Positions 6,699-14,630 of a stretch of 15,739 nucleotides of DNA are shown one piece after another. The translations under genes were made by a program, and so were the position numbers. The stretch's first letter is position 1; the number at the start of each line of letters is the position of its first letter. Source of the DNA: Methanocorpusculum sp. (GTDB lineage Archaea; Halobacteriota; Methanomicrobia; Methanomicrobiales; Methanocorpusculaceae); the NCBI GenBank assembly GCA_029987395.1, contig DALTVX010000125.1, positions 1-15,739 of the forward strand, in the 5' to 3' direction. A model generated the notes under the pieces. The model was not told the DNA's origin, did not search any database, and saw only the letters and a program-made list of their open reading frames with translations.

Positions 6699-7499
6699 AT
6701 GAAAAATAACAATCTATGGTTAGGTATTTCTGTCATTCTCTGTGTTCTTCTCACAGTTGGGATCGCAGGATGTGTTAGTGAGCCCGTAGAGCAAACTGAG
6801 ATCAACGTGTTCACCGCAGCATCGATGACCGGTGCAATGACCGAAATTGCTGATCAGTTTATGGCTAAGAACCCGGACATCAAAGTCAGTCTGAACTTTG
6901 CAGGAAGTTCTACATTAAAAACTCAGATCCTTGAAGGAGCTGATGCAGATATGTTTATATCAGCAAACGACAACAACTTCAATCCGCTCGTTGATGCCGG
7001 AATTATTACCGAGAAAAAAGTTCTCCTTAAAAACAAACTTGGCATTGCAGTTCCAATCAAAAATCCAGCAGGGATCACTGACCTTGGCAGTCTGGCAAAA
7101 CCAGGAGTGAAACTCGCCATCGGTGACTCTGCAGTTCCATTCGGCCAGTATACGAGAACCATCATACAGAAGTACGAAAACGATTCCCATGCAGGATATG
7201 TTAGTGCTTTCATGGAAAACGTTATTACCGAAGTCGATGCGATCACAAAAATCAAATCCTATCTCACCCTCGGTGAAGCAGACTCTTCGATCGTCTACAT
7301 GTCTGATATCTCAAAAAGCGACAGAAAGGACATAACTTTGATCGAGATCCCTGACAAATACAATGTAGTAGCCAGCTATCCATATGGAATTCTCAAAGCA
7401 ACCACGAAACTTTCCGCTATCGAAAAGTTTGAAGATTATCTCACCAGCACTGCCGGCAGTACGATCCTTACAGATTACGGATTTGTACCGGTAAACTAA
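6699..7499 (+). CDS. modA: Molybdate/tungstate ABC transporter substrate-binding lipoprotein
   Basis: Extracytoplasmic receptor that binds MoO4 or WO4 and delivers it to ModBC. The product is 266 residues, with a hydrophobic signal (about 7-24) ending in a lipobox GIAGC, so C25 is the likely lipid-anchored residue. The mature part has the ModA motifs VFTAASMTGAMTEIADQF, then AGSSTLKTQILEGADADMFISAN, with the serines that contact the oxyanion in the first and second motifs. A clear ribosome site (AGAAGGA) precedes the ATG by seven bases. It is the first gene of the modABC operon. WtpA or TupA is an alternative within the same transport class; the sequence resembles ModA more, and whether W or Mo is preferred cannot be read off. 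Confidence 0.93.
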   Translation: MKNNNLWLGISVILCVLLTVGIAGCVSEPVEQTEINVFTAASMTGAMTEIADQFMAKNPDIKVSLNFAGSSTLKTQILEGADADMFISANDNNFNPLVDAGIITEKKVLLKNKLGIAVPIKNPAGITDLGSLAKPGVKLAIGDSAVPFGQYTRTIIQKYENDSHAGYVSAFMENVITEVDAITKIKSYLTLGEADSSIVYMSDISKSDRKDITLIEIPDKYNVVASYPYGILKATTKLSAIEKFEDYLTSTAGSTILTDYGFVPVN

Positions 7500-7508
7500 G
7501 ACCATATT

Positions 7509-8330
7509 ATGATCCACTCTGCCAGATCAAACACCTTGAGTCGCATTGCGACACAAATTCTGACAGGAGGGCTCATATTTATTTTTTTGGTATTTATTTC
7601 CGTACCACTTGTATCCCTTTTTACGAGAGTCAGCATAGGGGACTTATTTTATGCGATAACCAGTGAGGCGGCGATCAATGCTCTGACTTTAAGTGCCGTC
7701 ACTGCAGTGATTTCAACTGTTGTCATCATTATTTTTGGAACACCGCTCGCCTACGTCAATGCAAGAATCCCCTATAGGGGTAGAAACATTGTTGATACCT
7801 TGACCGACCTTCCGATCGTTCTTCCCCCAACGGTTGCCGGTCTCGCGCTCCTGATGGCATTTGGGGCAAACGGACTTCTTGGCCAGTATTTTTCGATATT
7901 TGGGATCAGGATCGCATTTACGACCGCGGCAGTGGTGCTAGCCCAGATCTTTGTTGCCTCGCCGTTTTATCTGCGGCAGGCACGTTCCAGTTTTGAAGCG
8001 ATCGACGTTGAATATGAATATGCATCCAGAACGCTTGGGGCAGGCCCCGTAAAAACATTATTCAAAGTCACCTTGCCCTTGGCCCTCGGCTCGCTTTTGT
8101 CAGGTATCATCATGACGTTTGCACGAGCTCTTGGTGAATTTGGTGCCACGATGATGTTTGCCGGAAACCTCGCCGGAAAAACCCAGACCATGCCGCTCGC
8201 GATCTACAGCGAACTGCAGCGTGATCTTTCGGTTTCGGTAGCTCTTGCTATTTTACTCGTGATATTTTCATTTGGTATCATACTCATCGTAAAATATCTG
8301 GGTGCACGGGAGAAGAAAAAATATGCTTGA
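7509..8330 (+). CDS. modB: Molybdate/tungstate ABC transporter permease
   Basis: Membrane channel subunit of the oxyanion importer, 273 residues with five to six hydrophobic spans starting at about residue 18. The EAA-type cytoplasmic loop that docks on the ATPase is plain: ASRTLGAGPVKTLFKVTLP followed by the glycine-rich GSLLSGIIMTFARALGEFG. The ModB-typical sequence ATMMFAGNLAGKTQTMP follows it. It begins nine bases after the modA stop, without an obvious ribosome site. Its last eight bases overlap the start of modC, so the two are probably translationally coupled. Confidence 0.93.
   Translation: MIHSARSNTLSRIATQILTGGLIFIFLVFISVPLVSLFTRVSIGDLFYAITSEAAINALTLSAVTAVISTVVIIIFGTPLAYVNARIPYRGRNIVDTLTDLPIVLPPTVAGLALLMAFGANGLLGQYFSIFGIRIAFTTAAVVLAQIFVASPFYLRQARSSFEAIDVEYEYASRTLGAGPVKTLFKVTLPLALGSLLSGIIMTFARALGEFGATMMFAGNLAGKTQTMPLAIYSELQRDLSVSVALAILLVIFSFGIILIVKYLGAREKKKYA
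8308..8315 (+). promoter_or_regulatory. Ribosome binding site that fixes the modC start
   Basis: GGGAGAAG lies seven bases before ATG 8323, inside the end of modB. It favours that ATG over an in-frame GTG at 8302, which would add seven residues unlike ABC-ATPase N-termini. Confidence 0.6.
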
Positions 8331-9381
8331 AGCAACTTTTACCCGGCATCTTCGCGATTTTACGATGAAAGTAGAGGACCTGATCGTTCGACCGGGGGAG
8401 ATACTTGCCCTTATCGGAGAGAACGGCTCTGGTAAATCGACCACCCTGAAGATCCTCTCCGGTCTTATGAAACCGGAATCGGGAAAAATAATTCTGAACG
8501 GTCAAGTTCTCTACGATGCAAAGACACACACGCATACCGACCCGGAAATGCGAAACATCAGTTACATGTTCCAGAATTATGCACTTTTCCCGCACATGAC
8601 CGTGAAGGAAAACATCGCATATGGTCTTGTGATGAGAAAAAAATCGAAAGAGGAGATCAGGACACGGACCGATGAACTCATCGAACGGATGGGTCTTGAC
8701 CAGGTCGCAGACCAACCGGTGACACGGTTATCCGGCGGCCAACGTCAGAGAGTGGCACTCGCACGCTCACTTGCTCCAAGACCTGCACTTTTACTCCTCG
8801 ATGAACCGCTCGCAGCTCTTGATGTGAAGACCCAGGAAAATATGCGTCGTGAGCTCGCCTCTGTGATCCGGGCAGAAAATATTCCCTGTATTCTTGTGAC
8901 CCACTCGATCATCGATGCCCTTTCCATTGCAGATAGAGTGTCGGTGATCCGGGGCGGAAAAATTATAGCAACAGGAACACCCGAGGAGATCATCCATGAC
9001 CCTACATATGGATTTTCTGTATCGGAAAACCCAAATCTGTTCCGCGGCGAGATCCATAGCGGGAAATCAGGAAAGATCTGCGTGAAGATCGGCGGGATCT
9101 ACATCCGGGCAGTGACCACATTATCTGGGATAGTGAATGTGGAGATCCGTCCTGAGGAACTGATCCTTTCACGGGAGAAATTGATATCATCCGCTATCAA
9201 CTCTTTTCAAGGGACGATCACCGAGATACGTCAGAGCGGTCTTGAGATGCTGGTCTATGTGGATATCGGGATCTTGCTTGCTTCAGTGCTCACTCCTCAG
9301 TCGGTCGAGAGACTTTCACTGAAAAAGGGAGAACGTGTCGTTGTGACGTTCAAAGCAACAGCGGTCCATATATTTGCATAA
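8323..9381 (+). CDS. modC: Molybdate/tungstate ABC transporter ATPase
   Basis: Cytoplasmic ATPase that powers ModB, 352 residues. The nucleotide-binding domain is complete: Walker A GENGSGKST (32-40), Q-loop Q84 in YMFQNYALFP, signature LSGGQRQRVALARS (136-149), Walker B ALLLLDEP (155-162) and switch histidine H194 in LVTHS. The region from about 285 to the end is an accessory TOBE/MOP-like domain (FQGTITEIRQSG; VVVTFKATAVHIF), which in ModC relatives binds oxyanion and regulates transport. The gene overlaps the end of modB by eight bases and is convergent with fwdC, leaving 17 bases between the two stop codons. No strong plus-strand T tract follows the stop. Confidence 0.94.
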   Translation: MLEATFTRHLRDFTMKVEDLIVRPGEILALIGENGSGKSTTLKILSGLMKPESGKIILNGQVLYDAKTHTHTDPEMRNISYMFQNYALFPHMTVKENIAYGLVMRKKSKEEIRTRTDELIERMGLDQVADQPVTRLSGGQRQRVALARSLAPRPALLLLDEPLAALDVKTQENMRRELASVIRAENIPCILVTHSIIDALSIADRVSVIRGGKIIATGTPEEIIHDPTYGFSVSENPNLFRGEIHSGKSGKICVKIGGIYIRAVTTLSGIVNVEIRPEELILSREKLISSAINSFQGTITEIRQSGLEMLVYVDIGILLASVLTPQSVERLSLKKGERVVVTFKATAVHIFA

Positions 9382-9393
9382 AAAAAAAGAAAA
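9380..9393 (-). terminator. Poly-T terminator at the end of the eha-fwd operon
   Basis: Just beyond the fwdC stop the minus strand reads TTTTCTTTTTTTTT. It closes the long operon transcribed from the right, and the convergent modC gene ends inside it. Confidence 0.6.
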
Positions 9394-9398
9394 TGTGC

Positions 9399-10169
9399 TC
9401 AGATCCGATCAAACGACCCGACCCGAAGCGTGCCTTTCGCATTTCTGTTGGCAACATCTCCATGAAAAACCGTGAGATCATGACCGTTCTCAGTGATCAT
9501 GCCTTTTTGCCGGAATGTCGGCAGGAAATCGATAACATGCCCATACACCGTAGCCTCTCCGGCAAACATATCTCCGCACGGCATCAGACAGTCGCCTTCG
9601 ATCAGAAGTTTACCTCCTTTCATATTGCTCCCGGCATGCAGACCGGCATTTCCTTTGACATGGACCAACCCACCAAAAAGGCATTCTGCGCAGTAATCCC
9701 CAACACTGCCCTCTACAATTATTTCACCACCGCGGACACCTTTTCTTCCACCGCGATATCCGGAACCACAGTAGTCCCCGGCATTTCCATGACAGATGAT
9801 CTTCCCATCAAGCATCTCGCGTCCAAGCCAGTCTCCGGCATTTCCATAGATCTCGATGGTGCCGCCATGCATGAAGTCTCCGCAGTGCATCCCGATATCA
9901 CCTTCGATGATGATTTTTCCATCGGTCATGTACTCACCCACGCGTTTTACCTGATGAAAGTCTCCAACAAGAATGATTTCCGTCGCTGCGGGACCTGATG
10001 CCTCGCCGTCAACACGGATATCAAAAACATCCTTGAGTTTTTTCTCCTCGTTACCCACAAATACCGTGACATCTATTTTCTTTGAGAGGGTCGATGGGCA
10101 TATTGACTCCGCCTCGATAGGAAGATATGGGTTGATATCCTCTTTTAGAGTGAGCGTGATCCGTCTCAT
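9399..10169 (-). CDS. fwdC: Formylmethanofuran dehydrogenase subunit C
   Basis: Structural subunit of the formylmethanofuran dehydrogenase complex, 256 residues. The centre (about 70-225) is a run of GxxGxxxG-type repeats (GDIGMHCGDFMHGG, GNAGDWLGREMLDG, GSVGDYCAECLFGG), giving the right-handed beta-helix shared with the glutamate synthase C-terminal domain. In the known Fwd structure this subunit packs against FwdA and FwdB. Its ATG overlaps the fwdA stop as ATGA, and it is the last gene before a poly-T terminator. In Methanothermobacter's molybdenum enzyme, subunit C carries a D-like extension; here there is none, consistent with D being fused to B at 4183. Confidence 0.94.
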   Translation of the reverse strand: MRRITLTLKEDINPYLPIEAESICPSTLSKKIDVTVFVGNEEKKLKDVFDIRVDGEASGPAATEIILVGDFHQVKRVGEYMTDGKIIIEGDIGMHCGDFMHGGTIEIYGNAGDWLGREMLDGKIICHGNAGDYCGSGYRGGRKGVRGGEIIVEGSVGDYCAECLFGGLVHVKGNAGLHAGSNMKGGKLLIEGDCLMPCGDMFAGEATVYGHVIDFLPTFRQKGMITENGHDLTVFHGDVANRNAKGTLRVGSFDRI

Positions 10170-11866
10170 AACTTCGTCTCCGTTTCGATCTTCATACTTT
10201 TCGTGAGATAATACGCCTCATCCACAGCATAATTTTCCATTCGTATAGAGTAATGCCGGTCAAAGGTCCGGATCAAATCAGGATCTTTGGACATATCATA
10301 TGCCTCAGGTACTTTTGGGCTGCACCAGAAGGTGCGGTTCTGATTATCTGCCAAGATCTCATCATCTTTAGAGATCATCACGCCAAGTTTCATCGTGTAT
10401 TTCGTCTGAGCAAACCCACGAATTATCTCGGCATACTGCTTGGCAGGGTCGATCTTGTCGGGTTTTATCGGGTAGATCGCTATATCTGCCTCGGCGCCCG
10501 GTCCAAGATGACCTTTTCCTTTGTCGATAAGGCCAAGGGCCCGTGCCTGACCTGCTCGCGTCATTACGGCGATCTCGTCAAAGGTCATCTCCCGATCAAG
10601 TGACGGAAGAACAACACGAGTACCGGTCTTTGGGTGGATCGTGGCAAACTCCTGATCACGATACTTCTTACTCATAAGAAGGCCGATGATCTCAGGATAT
10701 TTGACAAATGGGGCACCGTTAGGATTATCCGTTGTCAGTAAACACTGCCAGGGGTTTTTCACCAGCAAAGCCAGTTCAAGACCGATCGCCCACATGATGC
10801 TGTTCACCAGATTCTTGCGCCGGTATATCACCGGGATAACCCCGGATCCGGTTTCCAGCTCAACGTCATGATTACTCCACTTGTCCTGATGAAGGCGATA
10901 CAGGTTGAACTCCATCGGACCATCGGCCGTCATCGTCGTGGTCCGCCCAAACATCACCTGCCCCATGTCGATGGTGAGCTGAGGACGCAGGTTCACCATG
11001 TTTGCGACCGGCTCCGCCTTGGAACAGAAATCGCTCCATCCGGTCCCGCCATATGAATGGAACTGGACATGCGTGAGATAGGCGGTCTGACGTTTCTCAT
11101 GCAGATCTGGAACAAGACCCATCGTTCCGATCGTGCAGGTGAAATTGCCCGGCTTTCCCAGATTATTACAGTGGAGATGCACGGAATGGGGAAGGCCAAG
11201 CATCTCGTTTGCTTCGATCACCCCTTTGATATATTCAGCAGGACTGAGATCGAAATCTGGGATGGGTTTACGAATGCATTCCACATTTTTCCCCCAGCTC
11301 CACATCTCAGCTCCAAGAGGATTGGTAAGTTTTACCCCGTATCCTTTTACGGCGTTGAGCCGCCAAGCTATGAGAGCGGCCGCCCGTTTGATATCTCCTG
11401 CGGCAACGGCACGCATGAGGCCCCAATCTCCGTCAAAAAGTGTGAGGATGAGACCATCCTGAAGAGGGGTATGTTTGAACTCCTCGTGAGTATGCCGTGC
11501 TTCTAGAGGAGCCATGGCACCTTCGGTGAGCGTGGTATACCCCATAAGAGCATACCGATAACTGTTCCCGTATGTTGTCGGGATACTATATCCGGAGACG
11601 GCCCGCATCCCTTTTCCTCTAGGGGCTCGTCCTGCTCGCATATCCTCCGGGCTCATGTACCTGCCGAAGTTCACCTTCGTTCCGCAGATATGCGTGTGGG
11701 AATCTATCCCTCCCGGAAGAGTGAGACAGCCTCCTGCGTCAATGACCTCGGCTCCTTTGGGCTCCTCGTCGGTGATCCGGCCATTTGATACAAAAATATC
11801 CCGGATCTCCCCTGATACTTTATTGATGGGATCGACCACATAGGCATTCTTGATGATATAATCCAT
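10166..11866 (-). CDS. fwdA: Formylmethanofuran dehydrogenase subunit A (formyltransferase-type amidohydrolase)
   Basis: Condenses the formate made by FwdB with methanofuran, using a dinuclear zinc centre; formate travels through an internal tunnel. The product is 566 residues, the normal length. Metal-binding residues are visible: H57 and H59 in GGIDSHTHICG, the lysine to be carboxylated K179 in GYGVKLTNP, H230/H232 in HSVHLHCNN, and catalytic D380 in LLTTDNPNG. The start is an ATG placed directly after the ferredoxin stop (TAA then ATG, no gap), with a strong ribosome site GGAGG (11875-11879) eight bases upstream. The stop overlaps the fwdC start. It therefore belongs to the same transcript as the hydrogenase genes. 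Confidence 0.96.
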   Translation of the reverse strand: MDYIIKNAYVVDPINKVSGEIRDIFVSNGRITDEEPKGAEVIDAGGCLTLPGGIDSHTHICGTKVNFGRYMSPEDMRAGRAPRGKGMRAVSGYSIPTTYGNSYRYALMGYTTLTEGAMAPLEARHTHEEFKHTPLQDGLILTLFDGDWGLMRAVAAGDIKRAAALIAWRLNAVKGYGVKLTNPLGAEMWSWGKNVECIRKPIPDFDLSPAEYIKGVIEANEMLGLPHSVHLHCNNLGKPGNFTCTIGTMGLVPDLHEKRQTAYLTHVQFHSYGGTGWSDFCSKAEPVANMVNLRPQLTIDMGQVMFGRTTTMTADGPMEFNLYRLHQDKWSNHDVELETGSGVIPVIYRRKNLVNSIMWAIGLELALLVKNPWQCLLTTDNPNGAPFVKYPEIIGLLMSKKYRDQEFATIHPKTGTRVVLPSLDREMTFDEIAVMTRAGQARALGLIDKGKGHLGPGAEADIAIYPIKPDKIDPAKQYAEIIRGFAQTKYTMKLGVMISKDDEILADNQNRTFWCSPKVPEAYDMSKDPDLIRTFDRHYSIRMENYAVDEAYYLTKSMKIETETKL

Positions 11867-12466
11867 TTATTCATCCTCCAGCTGCTGAGCTGACACGTTT
11901 CTTATCACATGGATCGCTTTGTTCGGGCAGGTCTCCATACAGACCTTGCATCCTTTGCAGAGTTCATTGTGCTTGACCGTGTTTTTTCCACGTTCTACAC
12001 GCATGAGAACGTCATCTGAAATCGAGGTCCCGCCCGCTCCCATATCCGGATCGATCTCCCGATTTGCCGGGCATGCGGTCGTACAGTTTCCACAGCCCAT
12101 GCATTTTTTGGTGTCGATCGTAACGGTATATTCATGTGCGAAGAAGAGTCCCTGCTCTTTTTTACGTGCAAGAAGATCCCCGCTCGTAAGAACATCTTCA
12201 GGGCATGCTTCCACACAGTACCCGCACCGAACACAATGGCCTTTCGTTATCTGAGGGTTCCAGACACCATCGGTCTGGATAACGTCGATCGCGCCCGGAC
12301 AGGGGCAGATCATTTTACAGGTAAGGCAGTGCGTGCATTCATTTCCGGTCAACTCGGGAAAGTCCCGGAAGTAGGGCGGTTTTGTAAGGGGCGGTGTTTT
12401 TACGGTGAAAAACGCCTTTACCCAGGAAGGGCGGAAGAACTCTCGAAGGTAGGTGAACACCGTCAT
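11867..12466 (-). CDS. ehaP: Ferredoxin subunit with four [4Fe-4S] motifs, EhaP-like
   Basis: Electron-carrier subunit expected to link the hydrogenase to ferredoxin or to formylmethanofuran dehydrogenase. The product is 199 residues. Four CxxCxxCxxxC motifs start at C44, C78, C122 and C170, the last two preceding a short acidic tail. Residues 1-35 (YLREFFRPSWVKAFFTVKTP) resemble the N-terminus of NuoI/EchF-type hydrogenase ferredoxins rather than free ferredoxins. The chosen start is the ATG at 12466, one base after the ehaO stop and seven bases after a GGAG site; a longer in-frame reading to 12502 lies inside ehaO and is unlikely. The Methanothermobacter EhaP is remembered as having six clusters, so this one is shorter. 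The symbol rests on gene order. fwdF/fwdG-like roles are possible. Confidence 0.8.
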   Translation of the reverse strand: MTVFTYLREFFRPSWVKAFFTVKTPPLTKPPYFRDFPELTGNECTHCLTCKMICPCPGAIDVIQTDGVWNPQITKGHCVRCGYCVEACPEDVLTSGDLLARKKEQGLFFAHEYTVTIDTKKCMGCGNCTTACPANREIDPDMGAGGTSISDDVLMRVERGKNTVKHNELCKGCKVCMETCPNKAIHVIRNVSAQQLEDE

Positions 12467-12467
12467 A

Positions 12468-13553
12468 TTACCGCTCCGCACAGGCAATACATGGATCAGC
12501 ACTAATGAACGTGGATGTTACATCAGCCGCCGATGCAAGATTTTTCATCATTGCATGGGTCGCCACCTCGATATTCGGGATAGACGGGGTCTGGATCGAA
12601 ACAAAGACCACCTGACCGGCAGAGTCTATCTCGATATCATAGGTGAGAGCACCTCGTGGTGCTTCGACGGAATGTTTGGCTCTTCCTGCCTTCATCTCTG
12701 CGCCATTACGGATCTTTCCGGGCTCAAGGGCCGCGATACCGTTTCTGATCAGATTCAGCGACTGGAAAAGTTCCTCGAATCGAAGCATGATCCTGGCATA
12801 GTTATCACTCTCTGTTCGGGTGATCATATGCCAACCCATCTCAATATAGACAGGATCGTCTTTTCTGGCATCGCGTAAAAGACCGCTGGCACGAGCAGTT
12901 GGACCAACCACTCCCGAAGCCAGAGCATCTTCCATGGAAAGAACGCCGATGCCCCTGGAACGAAGACCGATCATCGATCCGGTCTCAAACATCTTAACAA
13001 ATCGTTTCAGTTCTTTCTCTATGTGGTAGGTTGCTTCAAGAACCTTAACAGCGTTTTCTTCTGAAAGATCCTCTCTGACCCCACCGGGAACAACATATGC
13101 CGCCATGATCCGTGTCCCGGTCATAAGTTCAAGCGAGTCCATCGCGGTCTCACGAAGATTGAGCAGATACATGCCAAGCGTTTCATGCTCGATGGTATAA
13201 CAATACGAGTAGTTAGCAAGAAGATGACTCTGGATACGATCCATTTCGTTCAGGATCAAACGAAGGAGATTCGCCCTTCTTGGAACGGAAATATCGCTGA
13301 TCTTTTCCAAAGCTTCAACGATCGCCGTATTGTGGACAACTGAACAGATACCGCAGACGCGTTCTGCAAGGAAGATAGTCTCCTGCCAAGGACGGCCGAC
13401 CATGATCTTTTCAATGCCTTTTTTAACATATCCAAGCTCCACCTCGGTGGAAATGACCCGCTCACCCTGGGTCTCACATTTGATCCTACAGGGTTCTTTG
13501 AAGCAGGGATGGATCGGCCCGACCGGGAGGGATACATCAACGACCTTTTTCAT
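12468..13553 (-). CDS. ehaO: Group 4 [NiFe] hydrogenase large subunit, EhaO-like
   Basis: Holds the NiFe active site that splits or forms H2 in a membrane-bound, ion-pumping hydrogenase. The product is 361 residues. The two metal-binding CxxC pairs are present: C67/C70 in ERVCGICS and C355/C358 in DPCIACAER. GPIHPCFKEP and the GYVKKGIEK stretch mark the Complex I-related (NuoD-like) branch. The protein ends right after CIACAER, so there is no C-terminal peptide for a maturation protease to remove. Its ATG overlaps the small-subunit stop as ATGA. Ech and Mbh large subunits are close alternatives; the Eha label comes from the neighbouring EhaM- and EhaL-like genes and their order. Confidence 0.88.
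   Translation of the reverse strand: MKKVVDVSLPVGPIHPCFKEPCRIKCETQGERVISTEVELGYVKKGIEKIMVGRPWQETIFLAERVCGICSVVHNTAIVEALEKISDISVPRRANLLRLILNEMDRIQSHLLANYSYCYTIEHETLGMYLLNLRETAMDSLELMTGTRIMAAYVVPGGVREDLSEENAVKVLEATYHIEKELKRFVKMFETGSMIGLRSRGIGVLSMEDALASGVVGPTARASGLLRDARKDDPVYIEMGWHMITRTESDNYARIMLRFEELFQSLNLIRNGIAALEPGKIRNGAEMKAGRAKHSVEAPRGALTYDIEIDSAGQVVFVSIQTPSIPNIEVATHAMMKNLASAADVTSTFISADPCIACAER
12474..12477 (-). promoter_or_regulatory. Ribosome binding site that fixes the ferredoxin start
   Basis: GGAG on the minus strand lies inside the last codons of the hydrogenase large-subunit gene, seven bases before ATG 12466. It supports that start over the longer reading from 12502. Confidence 0.55.
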
Positions 13554-14029
13554 TTGAGTTCACCACCTTTTTTTTCTTTTTCATGGATCTCATAATCTTT
13601 GAAGAGGATATCTGCAGCCCCAAGAATAGCAGAAATAATTTCCGACGGACGTGGCGGGCATCCCGGAACGGCCGCCGTGACAGGAATATATTTGTTGACA
13701 GGAGGGTCAATGAGTTTTCCCGGCCGGTTGAAAACACAACCAGAAATTGGACAGTTTCCGATCGTTACCACCGCTTTTGGTTCGGGGACCCGATCCCAAA
13801 GATCCGGGAGTTTATCGATCCACTGAGAGGACATGCCCCCGGTCACCAAAATCACATCAGCTTCCCTCGGGTTGTTGTGAACATAGATCCCATACTGCTC
13901 AATATCATATCTTGGAGCGAGACATGCGAGGATCTCGATATCGCACCCATTACACGATCCAGTATTCACATAACACACATGGATCGAACGCTGCCGCACG
14001 GCATTTTTGAGGTTCTGTAAAAGACTCAT
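13550..14029 (-). CDS. ehaN: Group 4 [NiFe] hydrogenase small subunit, EhaN-like
   Basis: Carries the proximal [4Fe-4S] cluster that receives electrons from the NiFe site; related to NuoB of Complex I. The product is 159 residues, the short form typical of energy-converting hydrogenases. Cluster ligands are visible as C26 and C29 (TGSCNGCDIE), C93 (GNCPISGC) and C124 (PGCPPRP). The start is an ATG with a strong GGAGG ribosome site about eight bases upstream. It overlaps the preceding gene and is overlapped by ehaO, both through ATGA. The charged, lysine-rich tail (EKEKKGGELK) has no cluster motif. Confidence 0.9.
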   Translation of the reverse strand: MSLLQNLKNAVRQRSIHVCYVNTGSCNGCDIEILACLAPRYDIEQYGIYVHNNPREADVILVTGGMSSQWIDKLPDLWDRVPEPKAVVTIGNCPISGCVFNRPGKLIDPPVNKYIPVTAAVPGCPPRPSEIISAILGAADILFKDYEIHEKEKKGGELK

Positions 14030-14385
14030 GATATTTCCTCCAGAATCATTTTGATGATATCAGGTATCACGGCATCCTTCTGCATGGCAAGACCACGATA
14101 ATGTTTCGCACGTTCGTTTGAAAGAAGGCTGGTAGCCGAAGTCAGATGCGGCAGGGAAAGGACATTTCCGATCTCATCGGAGCTCGCGAGGATCTCGGCC
14201 GCTTCATAGCGAACACCGAAGTTTTCAAGTGTCATGATATCACACCTACCGATCAATATCTTTCGCATACGCTGCCTGGATATGCCAAGACGTTTTGCAA
14301 GAGAGACCGTTGCTTCATTCTGATGAACGCCGCTCAGGGATGTAAGTTTCATGGGAGTTAGATCCCTTTCATAGACGAGTTTCAT
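14026..14385 (-). CDS. ehaM: Small soluble Eha operon protein, EhaM-like (DUF1959 type)
   Basis: The 119-residue product has no membrane span and no metal motif. It looks all-helical: a stretch SLAKRLGISRQRMRKILIGRCD (about 28-49) followed by MTLENFGVRYEAAEIL resembles what I recall of the DUF1959 / EhaM family. Its position directly before the small and large hydrogenase subunits is that of EhaM in Methanothermobacter and Methanocaldococcus. Its role in the complex is unknown; assembly or structural functions are possible. It has a strong ribosome site GGAGGT five bases before the ATG, and ATGA overlaps at both ends. EchD, of similar size and place in Ech operons, is the main alternative. 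Confidence 0.6.
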   Translation of the reverse strand: MKLVYERDLTPMKLTSLSGVHQNEATVSLAKRLGISRQRMRKILIGRCDIMTLENFGVRYEAAEILASSDEIGNVLSLPHLTSATSLLSNERAKHYRGLAMQKDAVIPDIIKMILEEIS

Positions 14386-14630
14386 AAGATACCTCCAAAG
14401 CAGAGAAGACCATAGCCAACAAAACCAAAGATCATCATCCAGACAAGGATCATCTCGACCTGATGTTTGGTATGATCATTTTTCCAGATGAATATCGTTG
14501 CAAGAACGCCAATGAGAACTGCACCCAGTAATGCTCCGGGAAGGATCTCCGGGTGGAAAAATACTTCTAGCAGCATCAAAATGACATAGAATGCCGAACC
14601 GATCACGACAGATAACGGAATGTAATTCAT
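14382..14630 (-). CDS. ehaL: Small membrane subunit, EhaL-like
   Basis: The 82-residue product is almost entirely hydrophobic, with about three spans (roughly 4-24, 28-48, 59-80) and a short charged loop, WKNDHTKHQVE, between the second and third. The start is taken at ATG 14630, whose ATGA overlaps the ehaJ stop; a longer in-frame reading to 14669 starts inside ehaJ and adds non-hydrophobic residues. It lies between the NuoH-like subunit and the EhaM-like protein, the place of the small membrane proteins EhaK and EhaL. Only one such gene is present here, so EhaK may be missing or the two may be represented by this one. The name rests on position; no catalytic motif can be seen. Confidence 0.6.
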   Translation of the reverse strand: MNYIPLSVVIGSAFYVILMLLEVFFHPEILPGALLGAVLIGVLATIFIWKNDHTKHQVEMILVWMMIFGFVGYGLLCFGGIL

